32,152 nucleotides of DNA from SABY01 sp964612515 (GCA_964612515.1 CAZTCX010000019.1:1-32152), one strand, 5' to 3'; positions 16,111-24,467 are shown, numbered from the stretch's first letter. Numbers and translations are program-made. The notes: generated from the letters alone by a model not told the origin.

Positions 16111-16836
16111 TTATCTGTTGATAATTTTTGATAAATCTTCGGGAGTATCCACCGAAATATTTTCGACGAAAGTCTCATTTACATAAATAGAAAAACCGTT
16201 TTCGAGCCAGCGCAACTGTTCTAGTTTTTCGGTCTCTTCCAAATCTCCGGGGGGCAGTTTTACAATTTGTTTCAGGATGTGGCTACGATAAGCATAGATG
16301 CCGATGTGTTTCATAAAAAAAGAATTTGCTTTGTCAGCAGCCTCGCGTGGGAAAGGAATTGGTGCACGGCTAAAGTAAAGCGCTTTGCCATCGGTGCCCG
16401 TCACCACTTTTACCATGTTTGGATTGTGAAGTCCCTTTTCTGCCGGCGTTTTTAGCATCAGCGTTGCAATCTCCACCTTTTTATCATCAAACATCCGGGC
16501 AAGGTCGTCGATTTGCTGCGGATCGATAAAAGGCTCGTCGCCCTGAATATTAATAACCAAATCAAAATCTTCGTCCAGCATTTCGAGTGCCTGTGCACAG
16601 CGTTCGGTGCCGCTGCGGTGATGTGTATCCGTTATTACCGCTTCATAGCCACAACCTTTTACCACCTGACTTATGCGCTCGTCATCGGTGGCAACCACCA
16701 CCTTATCGGGACTGGCAGCACGGTATGCCTGCTCAGCCACATGCTGAATCATGGGTTTTCCATCAATTAGCGCAAGCGGCTTACCCGGGAAACGTGTAGA
16801 ACCATAGCGGGCAGGGATAATACAAACGATTTTCAT
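16111..16836 (-). CDS. kdsB: 3-deoxy-manno-octulosonate cytidylyltransferase
   Basis: A 241-residue enzyme that activates Kdo as CMP-Kdo for lipid A-core synthesis. The nucleotide-binding start IIPARYGSTRFPGKPLALI is at residues 6-24, followed by VVVATDDERI, HRSGTERCAQAL, VINIQGDEPFIDPQQID and IGIYAYR. Length is normal (E. coli 248). It begins two bases after the prfB stop and is almost certainly co-transcribed with it. Its presence shows that the cell makes Kdo-containing lipopolysaccharide. Confidence 0.96.
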   Translation of the reverse strand: MKIVCIIPARYGSTRFPGKPLALIDGKPMIQHVAEQAYRAASPDKVVVATDDERISQVVKGCGYEAVITDTHHRSGTERCAQALEMLDEDFDLVINIQGDEPFIDPQQIDDLARMFDDKKVEIATLMLKTPAEKGLHNPNMVKVVTGTDGKALYFSRAPIPFPREAADKANSFFMKHIGIYAYRSHILKQIVKLPPGDLEETEKLEQLRWLENGFSIYVNETFVENISVDTPEDLSKIINR

Positions 16837-16838
16837 CT

Positions 16839-17940
16839 TTATTTTTTATTGTTTTTCTGTCCCGATGCCATCAGGAAAGCTTTGATAAAACCATTGATAT
16901 CGCCATCGAGCACAGCTTGCGTGTTGCCGGTTTCGTAGCCGGTGCGCACATCCTTTACCATGCGATAAGGATGCAGCACGTACGAACGTATTTGCGACCC
17001 CCACTCGATACGGCGCTTGCTGTCTTCTATCTCATTGAAAGTTTCCTGTTTTTTGCGCAATTCCAGATCGTAAAGTTGCGATTTGAGCATGCGCATGGCC
17101 TTCTCACGGTTTTGCTGCTGCGAGCGGGTTTCCTGACATTCCACAATGATGCCTGTGGGTTCGTGGTGCAGTCTCACGGCTGTCTCTACTTTATTCACGT
17201 TCTGGCCGCCGGGGCCGCTCGATCTAAATGTGTCCCAGAAAATATCTGCCGGGTTGATGATGATCTCGATGGTGTCGTCGATCATCGGGTAAGCATAAAC
17301 AGAGGCAAAAGAAGTGTGGCGCTTGTTGGCGGAATCGAACGGCGAAAGCCGCACCAGACGGTGCACACCGTTTTCACTTTTTAGGTAACCGTAGGCAAAG
17401 TCGCCAACAAATTCCAATGAAACGGATTTAACACCTGCCACCTCGCCCTCCTGAAAGTTGATCTCTTTCACGCTGTAGCCATTGAGTTCGCCCCAGCGGA
17501 TGTACATGCGCATGAGCATTCCGGCCCAATCCTGACTCTCGGTGCCACCGGCGCCAGGATTGATGTGGAGAATGGCACCAAGTTTATCTTCCTCGGTGCT
17601 GAGCATGTTTTTGAATTCCAAGTCTTCCACCATCTGAAGCGTCTTTTGATATTGCTTCAGAAGCTCCTCCTCGGTAGCTTCATCTTCTTCGTAAAAGTCG
17701 TGCATCACCCGCAGATCGTCGAGTGCCGTTTGCGTTTTGGCGAAAGCCTGTGTCCAGAGTTTTATTCCTTTTATTTCTCGCATCACCACCTCAGCTCTTT
17801 TGGGATCATTCCAAAAAGCAGGCTGCTGGGTGATTTCTTCGAGTTCTTTTATTTGTTTTTCTTTTCCGGCGATGTCAAAGGTACCTCCTCAGAGCATCTG
17901 TCCGGTGGCTGATCTCTTTGATGTTTTCTGTTGATGTCAT
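16839..17940 (-). CDS. prfB: Peptide chain release factor 2, programmed +1 frameshift
   Basis: RF2 ends translation at UGA and UAA. The gene is in two frames: ORF1 (17940-17875) encodes 21 residues, MTSTENIKEISHRTDALRRYL, and ends in TGA; ORF2 continues in the +1 frame from 17876 with DIAGKEKQIKELEEITQQ. The product is 366 residues, against 365 in E. coli. The stop-codon-recognising SPF is at about 199-201 (RLSPFDSANKRHTSF) and the peptidyl-hydrolysis GGQ at about 244-246 (SSGPGGQNVNK). This is not a pseudogene; the shift makes RF2 control its own synthesis. It lies between recX and kdsB in one transcript. Confidence 0.96.
17874..17889 (-). promoter_or_regulatory. RF2 programmed frameshift site
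   Basis: On the minus strand the site reads AGGAGG-TAC-CTT-TGA-C. A perfect Shine-Dalgarno-like AGGAGG stands three bases before the slippery CTT, followed by the in-frame TGA whose next base is C, a weak termination context. This is the same geometry as E. coli prfB (AGGGGG-TAT-CTT-TGA-C). Confidence 0.95.
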
Positions 17941-17986
17941 TAATAGTTTTTTTTAAAGATGATCAATTGGTTTTTGAAATTTATTT

Positions 17987-18014
17987 GGAAATTATTTTTT
18001 GGAAATTGGAAATT
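17987..18014. repeat. Heptamer-phased repeat, GGAAATT
   Basis: GGAAATT occurs at 17987, 18001 and 18008, all in the same 7-base register, with the fourth unit (17994) degenerated to ATTTTTT. It fills most of the short spacer between recX and prfB. Confidence 0.6.
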
Positions 18015-18016
18015 GC

Positions 18017-18475
18017 TTACGCACGTTCGTAGTTTTCAATGACTTTGTCGATTAGCTGCATTTCGTATCCCAGCATGTAGAGATAACTCTTCAGGCGGTA
18101 CAATCTTTTGTCGGCAGGAAAATCCTTCAATTGGAGATACTTTTTTTCGGCGATATGCTCCAGATTTTCGTGATATTGATCTGAATCAATTTTTTCTATT
18201 TCCCTGTTTATTAAAGGTAAATCAATCTGATGATGGGCAAGTGCCATCCGTATTTTTTTTTCGCCCCAGCGCTTTTGGTTTACTTTGCTTCTTACGAAAA
18301 GTTCGACGAAACGTTGTTCGTTGAGATAATTTTCGCTTTTGAGCATCTCGATTATCTCCGGTATCTCTTCAGTATCAACGCGCATAGCATTTAGCTTCCG
18401 TTCCACCTCATGCTCGGAGCGCTCCTGATAGACGCAGAAACTTTTCATTTTTTCGAGCACATTCCGGGTTTTCAT
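18017..18475 (-). CDS. recX: RecX regulatory protein
   Basis: A 152-residue, helix-rich RecX-family protein; family members bind RecA filaments and limit their activity. Recognisable parts are the N-terminal YQERSEHEVERKLNAMRV repeat, LKSENYLNEQRFVELFVRSK and KRWGEKKIRMALAHHQI, which match the three-helix modules of the family. Length is typical of Bacteroidota members. Its ATG overlaps the cobB stop in ATGA, so translation of the two is coupled. recA is not in the window. Confidence 0.9.
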   Translation of the reverse strand: MKTRNVLEKMKSFCVYQERSEHEVERKLNAMRVDTEEIPEIIEMLKSENYLNEQRFVELFVRSKVNQKRWGEKKIRMALAHHQIDLPLINREIEKIDSDQYHENLEHIAEKKYLQLKDFPADKRLYRLKSYLYMLGYEMQLIDKVIENYERA

Positions 18476-19185
18476 TTTGCAGATTTTTTTTGATTGCTAA
18501 ACGCATCAATCAAATGATCAACCAGTATTGGAACCCCGTCGCCGGCAGTCTTTCGTATTATTTCCAACTCTGCAAAACCAGGGTAGGGTTGCGCCTGTGG
18601 ATCAACATAAAACAAGGGTATTCCTTTTGGGGTGTAGCTGATGAGATTTGCTGCCGGATAAACGCGCAGAGAAGTTCCGATGATGATAAAGGCATCCGCC
18701 TGGCCTGTCAGGACAATGGCCGGAACAATATTTTCCGTGATCTCGCCAAACCAAACTATATGAGGCCGCAACTGGCTTCCCCGGCTACACAAGTCGCCCA
18801 GCTTCAGCTCCCATCCTTCGATGTCGTTAACCAACGAATCATCGGCAGTGCTCCTTGCTTTTCGCAATTCGCCGTGTAGATGTAAAACGTTGCGGGAACC
18901 AGCACGCTCGTGCAGGTCATCTACATTTTGGGTAACAATTCTTACATCAAAGAACTCCTGAAGCCTTGCCAGCGCATAATGTGCTGCATTAGGTTCGACT
19001 TCGAGCAACTGCTTACGGCGGATGTTGTAAAATTCGAGCACAAGTCCGGGATCGGCAGCCCATGCTTGCGGGCTGGCAACCTCTTCAAAACGATAGTTAC
19101 GCCACAGCCCATTGTCGTCCCTGAACGTCTTTATTCCGCTCTCAGCGCTGATTCCTGCTCCGGTAAGGACAACAATTTTTTTCAT
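18472..19185 (-). CDS. cobB: Sirtuin NAD-dependent protein deacylase, class III-like
   Basis: A 237-residue Sir2-family enzyme that removes acyl groups from lysines with NAD. The NAD site is GAGISAESGIKTFR (9-22); TQNVDDLHERAG (85-96) and the catalytic His104 in LHLHGE are present. Tyr53 and Arg56 (EFYNIRR) reproduce the Y-x-x-R pocket that marks desuccinylase/demalonylase class III enzymes. The four zinc cysteines are absent; only Cys133 remains in the small domain (GDLCSRGSQLRPHIVWFGE). It overlaps recX by four bases and is preceded by a 230-base repeat-rich spacer. Confidence 0.92.
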   Translation of the reverse strand: MKKIVVLTGAGISAESGIKTFRDDNGLWRNYRFEEVASPQAWAADPGLVLEFYNIRRKQLLEVEPNAAHYALARLQEFFDVRIVTQNVDDLHERAGSRNVLHLHGELRKARSTADDSLVNDIEGWELKLGDLCSRGSQLRPHIVWFGEITENIVPAIVLTGQADAFIIIGTSLRVYPAANLISYTPKGIPLFYVDPQAQPYPGFAELEIIRKTAGDGVPILVDHLIDAFSNQKKSAK

Positions 19186-19271
19186 CTGTTTTTGAACGAT
19201 TCAATTAATTTCGAAAACACAAGCTCCAAATAAATCTCATTTCAAAAATTAAAACAGACAAACATTCGGGG

Positions 19272-19292
19272 ATTTGAAATTTGAAATTTATT
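19272..19292. repeat. Heptamer repeat, ATTTGAA
   Basis: Two exact ATTTGAA units (19272-19285) followed by a degenerate third (ATTTATT) lie in the spacer between mdh and cobB. Confidence 0.5.
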
Positions 19293-19341
19293 TGCGATTG
19301 CTTAAACCGGCTACTGACGGTTATTTAAAAATCCAACTTCC

Positions 19342-19361
19342 AGACGCACGGCAGTGCGTCT
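19342..19361. repeat. Perfect inverted repeat AGACGCAC / GTGCGTCT
   Basis: Eight-bp perfect arms (19342-19349 and 19354-19361) enclose GGCA in the mdh-cobB spacer. It is not followed by a T run on the minus strand, so it is a poor terminator for mdh. It resembles a short palindrome that I recall as widely interspersed in Bacteroidota genomes. Confidence 0.7.
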
Positions 19362-19387
19362 CTACGTTCCTTTTGTCATTTGTAATT

Positions 19388-19408
19388 TCTAACCTCTAAC
19401 TTCTAACC
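19388..19408. repeat. Heptamer repeat, TCTAACY
   Basis: Three consecutive units, TCTAACC, TCTAACT and TCTAACC, lie eight bases beyond the mdh stop codon. Confidence 0.65.
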
Positions 19409-19415
19409 TCTCTTG

Positions 19416-20360
19416 TTACTCTGCGGCAATGTTCATGTTGTCGAATACTTTTACCAGCGCACGTACCTGATTGGCTGATTCTTGCAGCAGGCGGTATTCC
19501 TTTTCGTTCAGGTTAAGTTCGATCACCTCTTCGATTCCGTTTTTGCCCAGCTTCACTGGCACGCCGATGTATAGATCCTTGATGCCGTATTCGCCGTTGA
19601 GGCGTGTGCATACCGGGAATATCCGCTTTTGATCGTCCACAATACTTTCTACCATCTGTGCTGCTGCGGCTCCCGGCGCATACCAGGCCGAAGTGCCCAT
19701 CAGGTTAACAAGCTCACCACCACCTTTGCGGGTGCGTTCAACAATCTTGTCAATCTCATCTTTTCCAAGAAGTTCGGTGATGGGAATACCTTTTACGGAA
19801 GTGTAACGACGCAGTGGAACCATGGAATCGCCGTGGCCGCCAAGCAGCAATGCATGAATGTCTTTGGGAGAGACATCGAGCGCTGTTGCCAAAAAAGCTA
19901 TGTAACGGCCTGTGTCGAGGATGCCAGCCATTCCGAAAACTTTTTGGGCTGGTTTGTTGGCAGCTTTCCAGGCTGCATAGGTCATCACGTCGAGCGGGTT
20001 GCTCACCACCACGATGATGGCTTCGGGCGAATATTTCACTACCTTTTCGGTAACGTCGTAGATGATGCGGGCGTTGGTTTTTATCAGATCGTCGCGGCTC
20101 ATGCCGGGCTTGCGCGGAACACCGGAAGTGATTACCACCACGCCGGATCCTTTGGTACGCAAGTAATCGTTGGTACATCCTACCACGCGTGTATCGAAGT
20201 TGTTGATGGAGGAAGTTTGCCAGATGTCGAGTGCTTTTCCTTCGGCAACACCTTCTTTGATATCCACCAGCACCAATTCGCTGGCGAGGTTTTTATGAGC
20301 TATCACATTGGCACACGTGGCTCCCACGTTTCCGGCACCTATTACAGTTATTCTTTCCAT
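19416..20360 (-). CDS. mdh: Malate dehydrogenase (LDH-like type)
   Basis: A 314-residue enzyme that oxidises malate to oxaloacetate with NAD. NAD-binding GAGNVGATCA and Asp33 (VLVDIK), which favours NADH over NADPH. Substrate arginines are Arg83 and Arg89 (GVPRKPGMSRDDL) and Arg152 (GILDTGRY), and the proton-relay His176 lies in GGHGDSMVP. Met87 stands at the position where lactate dehydrogenases have Gln, supporting malate as substrate. Length is typical of the LDH-like MDH group. A -7-like box is present 54 bases upstream. It may begin a transcript that continues into cobB. Confidence 0.95.
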   Translation of the reverse strand: MERITVIGAGNVGATCANVIAHKNLASELVLVDIKEGVAEGKALDIWQTSSINNFDTRVVGCTNDYLRTKGSGVVVITSGVPRKPGMSRDDLIKTNARIIYDVTEKVVKYSPEAIIVVVSNPLDVMTYAAWKAANKPAQKVFGMAGILDTGRYIAFLATALDVSPKDIHALLLGGHGDSMVPLRRYTSVKGIPITELLGKDEIDKIVERTRKGGGELVNLMGTSAWYAPGAAAAQMVESIVDDQKRIFPVCTRLNGEYGIKDLYIGVPVKLGKNGIEEVIELNLNEKEYRLLQESANQVRALVKVFDNMNIAAE

Positions 20361-20413
20361 TATATATCTGTTTTTTAAAAAATTACTAATGATTGAATTG
20401 AAAACGGATTTTG

Positions 20414-20421
20414 CAAAATTA
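20414..20421 (-). promoter_or_regulatory. Candidate -7 box of mdh
   Basis: TAATTTTG on the minus strand, about 54 bases before the mdh ATG, matches TAnnTTTG. No proper TTTG was found at -33. The rest of 20361-20523 shows no other feature. Confidence 0.35.
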
Positions 20422-20523
20422 GGAAATCCTGTCAGTTTTAGATTTTCGGGAAAAGCCGGCGCAGCCTTATTTATGAAATATTAACAAGCACAAAAAACGC
20501 AAAATCCATTTGCGGCCAGAGCT

Positions 20524-21189
20524 TTACATTACCGATTTTACGTCGGTATTGATGGAGCGCACACTCAGCATGATGCAAATGAGCAAAGTTCCGGCGGCGA
20601 CGAGTGCCAACAGCAGATAATCCTGTGAAAACAGACAAAAGCTGAAGAAGCCATTAAAAAAGACGGCAGCTACCAATCCGGTGAGTGAATCGAAAGAGCT
20701 TGATGTTCTGAATTTTCCCATGCCAACGAAAAATCCCAAAATGATACCGGTGAGCAGATTTGCAAAAGGCACAGCGTAAAGCACTGTGAGCAGGTTGTCG
20801 CTATAGTCCCATTGAAAATAAAAGTAAATATTGGCCAGGGTGGCAAAACCCATCGATATCATTATCGAAAACAAAATTCCGTCGAATGGCTTGGTAATCT
20901 GCGGGTTGGTTATGTATTTGTAACGTAATATTACAAATTTGGTAACCTCACTCAAAAACCCGATAAGCACGAAACCATAAAACAAAATGCGCCGAAGGCT
21001 CTGCACATGCACCAGCCAGTAGGTGTTTACCAGATATATGGCAATGATCATGGGCAGCGCCGCCACAAACCCGAAAAAATAGGACCCGGCAAAGAGTTTT
21101 AAGGTTTTTTTCTCCATTCCGGCTTGCGCTATCAGCAATAGCAACAGGAAGAAGGCGGGTGCGATAAACAAAGGAATTAGATATGCCAC
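20524..21189 (-). CDS. Polytopic membrane protein, PrsW-like without catalytic residues
   Basis: A 221-residue protein with about seven or eight hydrophobic segments. The order of motifs recalls PrsW-type membrane proteases (CPBP-like): FLSEVTKFVILR (78-89) at the EExxK position, GFATLANIYFYF (114-125) where GFAxxEN is expected, and AVPFANLLTGIILGFFVG (139-156) and VFFNGFFSF where conserved histidines are expected. The second Glu (here Ala119) and the histidines are missing, so proteolysis is unlikely. It may instead have a scaffold or transport role. The family link is tentative. It is divergent from rsgA and upstream of mdh, 163 bases away. Confidence 0.6.
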   Translation of the reverse strand: MAYLIPLFIAPAFFLLLLLIAQAGMEKKTLKLFAGSYFFGFVAALPMIIAIYLVNTYWLVHVQSLRRILFYGFVLIGFLSEVTKFVILRYKYITNPQITKPFDGILFSIMISMGFATLANIYFYFQWDYSDNLLTVLYAVPFANLLTGIILGFFVGMGKFRTSSSFDSLTGLVAAVFFNGFFSFCLFSQDYLLLALVAAGTLLICIMLSVRSINTDVKSVM

Positions 21190-21204
21190 GTTGGTTGGTG
21201 TTAG

Positions 21205-21244
21205 GTTGAGTGAATCTTAAAAAAATTAATTTTGAGCAAAATTA
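21205..21244. promoter_or_regulatory. Overlapping divergent promoters of rsgA and the PrsW-like gene
   Basis: The perfect palindrome TAATTTTG-AG-CAAAATTA (21227-21244) gives a -7 box (TAnnTTTG) on each strand. For rsgA, GTTG at 21205-21208 stands 18 bases upstream as a near -33 box. For the minus strand a TTCG (21268-21265) is 20 bases upstream. Transcription of rsgA would begin near 21241. Confidence 0.4.
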
Positions 21245-21273
21245 TAAAATTTCAAAAGCGAAGGCGAAAAATT

Positions 21274-22212
21274 GTGGAAGGTTTAGTAATAAAATCTACA
21301 GGAAACTGGTATCAGGTAAAGTTGGATGATGGCGAACTGCTTAAATGCACCATCAAGGGACGGCTGCGGCTGCGTGGCATAAAGACCACCAACCCGGTGG
21401 CTGTGGGGGATAGGGTAAAACTGGATCGCATGTCAGGGCAAGATGCCGGGATAATCACCGACATCCTACCCCGCCACAACCACATCATCCGCAAAGCAAC
21501 CAAACTCTCGAAGCAATCGCACATCATTGCCGCCAACATCGATCTGGCTTTGATGGTGGTGACCATCCGCGAGCCGCGCATCACGGCAGGATTTATCGAC
21601 CGTTTCCTGGTTACCGCCGAAGCTTATCACATCGACGCTGCATTGGTTTTCAATAAAATTGATATTTATCAGGCTAAAGATTTGGAAAAACTGTCGCAAT
21701 GGTCATCCATTTATCAGGATGCCGGCTATCCAACGTTTGGCGTATCGGCGCTCACGGGCGAAAATATTGAAGAGCTGAAGGCTGCCATTGCCGGAAAGAT
21801 AAATTTATTTTCAGGTGTGTCGGGCGTAGGCAAATCTGCATTGATAAACAGCATAGAGCCGGGGTTGGAGCTGGCCACGGGGCGCATTTCCAGCTACAAC
21901 GAAAAAGGGCGCCACACCACCACCTACACCGAAATGCATCCACTGACCATCGGCGGGTACATTATCGATACGCCTGGCATCCGCGAATTTGGGCTGGTGG
22001 AGTTTCAGAAACATGAAATCGCAGAACGTTTTCCGGAGATGCGGCGTTACATGCATGGATGCCACTTTAACAACTGCACCCACACCCACGAGCCGGATTG
22101 TGCCGTAAAGCAAGCCGTGGAGGAAGGAAAAATTCCGCTCTCGCGTTATGACAGCTATCTTCGGATTTATAACGACGACTATCTGGATAAAGAAGCATGG
22201 GAGTGGGAATAG
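21274..22212 (+). CDS. rsgA: Ribosome small-subunit-dependent GTPase RsgA
   Basis: A circularly permuted GTPase that checks late 30S assembly. Domain order is OB fold (GLVIKSTGNWYQVKLDDGEL), GTPase with motifs in permuted order (FNKID as G4, GVSGVGKSALIN as G1, DTPGIREFG as G3), and a C-terminal zinc knuckle (HGCHFNNCTHTHEPDC). The GTG at 21274 gives 312 residues, the usual Bacteroidota length. A TTG at 21232 would add 14 residues but lies inside the proposed -7 box, so it is rejected. The CBS gene follows after 74 bases. Confidence 0.93.
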   Translation: MEGLVIKSTGNWYQVKLDDGELLKCTIKGRLRLRGIKTTNPVAVGDRVKLDRMSGQDAGIITDILPRHNHIIRKATKLSKQSHIIAANIDLALMVVTIREPRITAGFIDRFLVTAEAYHIDAALVFNKIDIYQAKDLEKLSQWSSIYQDAGYPTFGVSALTGENIEELKAAIAGKINLFSGVSGVGKSALINSIEPGLELATGRISSYNEKGRHTTTYTEMHPLTIGGYIIDTPGIREFGLVEFQKHEIAERFPEMRRYMHGCHFNNCTHTHEPDCAVKQAVEEGKIPLSRYDSYLRIYNDDYLDKEAWEWE

Positions 22213-22286
22213 CTGCTGACGCTACGTACTTTTAGCGAAAGCGACACGTTTTTAAAAATGCCTTTAACAGCTAAAAACTAAAGAAA

Positions 22287-22952
22287 ATGACCACCATAGA
22301 ACTCATAGACGACCTGATAACCCCGCTCTCACCCACCGACACAGTGAAAAATGCGCTGGCGCTGATGCTCGAATGTAAGGTGAGCCATCTTCCTCTGGTG
22401 AGCCAACTGATGTTTGAAGGCATCGTGGCCGAAGAAAGCTTGCTTGAAATTGATGATGAAAACATGACTTTGGGCGAAATAAACCTGACGACAGTGCCCG
22501 TAGCCATTGGGCAAAGCGATCATTTTTATAATGCCCTCCGGCTGATGACCCAAAACCGGCTGAGCCTTGTAGCTGTTACGAGCGAGGACAACACCTACCT
22601 GGGTGCACTCACTGCCGAAACGGCTATGTACACGATGACCGAGACCATGTCGATAGGAAATCCGGGAGGAATCATCGTGTTGCAGGTGAGTGAAACGGAT
22701 TTTTCGCTTAGCGAAATAGCACGCATCGTCGAATCGAATGACGCCAAAATTCTAAGCATGGGATTGAGCAGCCTGCCCAACAGCAGTCTGCTACAAATTA
22801 CCCTTAAACTTAACCGCATCAACATCGAGGCTGTGCTACAGACCTTTTCCCGTTTTGAATATGATGTCGCCGCCTATTTTGGAATGAACGAAAAAGATGA
22901 AGACTTACTTCGCGACCGCTACGAATCGCTGATGATGTATCTTAAAATATAG
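22287..22952 (+). CDS. CBS-domain protein with C-terminal ACT-like region
   Basis: A 221-residue cytoplasmic protein. Two CBS repeats occupy about residues 1-120 (LSPTDTVKNALALMLECKVSHLPLV and HFYNALRLMTQNRLSLVAV), which usually pair to bind adenine nucleotides. Residues about 125-205 (GGIIVLQVSETDFSLSEIA, NSSLLQITLKLN) look like an ACT-type ligand-binding fold. No enzymatic domain is present, so it is a likely sensor. It lies 48 bases before a BamA-family gene and near nadK; related CBS proteins are found next to nadK in other Bacteroidota, which suggests, but does not prove, a link to nucleotide status. Confidence 0.85.
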   Translation: MTTIELIDDLITPLSPTDTVKNALALMLECKVSHLPLVSQLMFEGIVAEESLLEIDDENMTLGEINLTTVPVAIGQSDHFYNALRLMTQNRLSLVAVTSEDNTYLGALTAETAMYTMTETMSIGNPGGIIVLQVSETDFSLSEIARIVESNDAKILSMGLSSLPNSSLLQITLKLNRINIEAVLQTFSRFEYDVAAYFGMNEKDEDLLRDRYESLMMYLKI

Positions 22953-23000
22953 ATGTCGTTGGTTTTATGAAATGAAAATTGCCAATGCTACTAAAATTCA

Positions 23001-24467
23001 ATGAGGCTTGTTTTACTAATTTCTCTGCTCTTCGCAATCAGCCATCTGGCACAGGGTCAACATGCGGCAATGGTGACCGACCGCACCAGCGGCGACAGTG
23101 TGTTTGTTGTTAGCAACACGCTCGATCCTACGCTACACATCGTCATCGACACGGTTGTCATCAGCGGTAATAAAGTTACCAAACCCAGAATAATTTTTCG
23201 GGAACTTACCTTCGGTTTCCACGATACCATTGGAGCCTACGATCTGGTAAATCATCTTGAGCGTACGCGCGAAAACCTGTTGAACACCTCGTTATTTAAT
23301 TTTGTCACCATCCACGACAGCATCGTTACCTATGGCCAGTATTCGCACGTGGTCATTCGCATCGATGTGATAGAGCGCTGGTACCTGTGGCCATTTCCGA
23401 TTTTTGAAATTTCTGACCGCAACTTCAACACCTGGTGGCAAACCAAGGACCTCAACCGTATTTCTTATGGTCTTTTATTAATAAAAGAAAATATGCGTGG
23501 GCGCAAAGAAAAACTCAATTTGCTGCTACGATTTGGCTATGACGAGAATTATGAATTAAGTTATGATGTGCCTTTCATCAATGAAAAGCAAACTTTTGGG
23601 GCTACGGTAGGTATGGGTTTTAGCCGCAACCACGAGGTGGCGTACCAGACCCGTGACAACAAACTCATCAACGTGAAGGATCCGACGGGTTATCTCTACA
23701 CACGCTTTTATTCTTTTTTGGGCATCACCCACCGGCCGTCGCTTTACCAGCATCACTTGCTGCAGCTCGGCTATAGCTATTATAATTTTGCCGACACGGT
23801 GCTGGCGCTTAATCCCGAATATTCTTTCAATGGGAAAACGCAAAACGAATACCTGACGCTGCTTTACCGCTATACCGTCGATCACCGCGATTCGAAGAAC
23901 TATCCGCTTCACGGGAGCTACCTCGAAGGAAACATCAGCAAAAGCGGCTTTAACCTATTTCGCGACGGAGATATTTCTATGATGGATATTTGGGGTTCTT
24001 ACCGCCACTATTGGCAGCTTTCAAAACTTTTTTATTTTGGTACCGACTGGACTGGTAAAATTTCCACCTCACGCGAGCAGCCCTATTTTTATCAGCAGGG
24101 ATTGGGCTATGGACGCAACTTTGTGCGTGGCTATGAGCTTTATGTGGTGGACGGGCAAAGCTTTGTGCTCTCCAAAAACACTTTGAAATTCAACATCATT
24201 CCTACACGGGTGAAGAACATCGGTTTTTTGAAATCACAAAAATTCGGACTTATCCATTACGCGCTTTACTTAAATTGGTACATCGATGCCGGCTATGTGG
24301 ATGATTACCAAAAGCAGGACTATAACGATTTGTCGAACAATCTGCTGCTGGGCACCGGCATCGGCCTCGATCTGGTGACCTATTATGATATGGTTTTTCG
24401 CTTCGAGTTTTCGGTGAACCGGATGGGCGAACCGGGATTCTTTTTTCATGTAGCCAACACCTTATAA
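23001..24467 (+). CDS. BamA/TamA-superfamily outer-membrane protein with one POTRA
   Basis: A 488-residue exported protein. A signal peptide (MRLVLLISLLFAISHLAQG) is followed by one POTRA-like unit at about 45-125 (VISGNKVTKPRIIFRELTF, VVIRIDVIERWYLWPFPIF). The rest is rich in alternating aromatic strands like an Omp85-type 16-strand barrel, with an RGYELY stretch in the place of the VRGY/RGF motif. A single POTRA makes it much shorter than the true BamA (28046-30715). It is unlikely to be the essential assembly factor. Role unknown; insertion of a special client or lipid transfer are possibilities. nadK follows after 172 bases containing tandem heptamers. Confidence 0.8.
   Translation: MRLVLLISLLFAISHLAQGQHAAMVTDRTSGDSVFVVSNTLDPTLHIVIDTVVISGNKVTKPRIIFRELTFGFHDTIGAYDLVNHLERTRENLLNTSLFNFVTIHDSIVTYGQYSHVVIRIDVIERWYLWPFPIFEISDRNFNTWWQTKDLNRISYGLLLIKENMRGRKEKLNLLLRFGYDENYELSYDVPFINEKQTFGATVGMGFSRNHEVAYQTRDNKLINVKDPTGYLYTRFYSFLGITHRPSLYQHHLLQLGYSYYNFADTVLALNPEYSFNGKTQNEYLTLLYRYTVDHRDSKNYPLHGSYLEGNISKSGFNLFRDGDISMMDIWGSYRHYWQLSKLFYFGTDWTGKISTSREQPYFYQQGLGYGRNFVRGYELYVVDGQSFVLSKNTLKFNIIPTRVKNIGFLKSQKFGLIHYALYLNWYIDAGYVDDYQKQDYNDLSNNLLLGTGIGLDLVTYYDMVFRFEFSVNRMGEPGFFFHVANTL

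Noticed and set aside
17875..17940. prfB looking like a broken gene with an early stop
   Set aside because: The stop sits exactly in the classical RF2 frameshift site, and the joined product has normal length.
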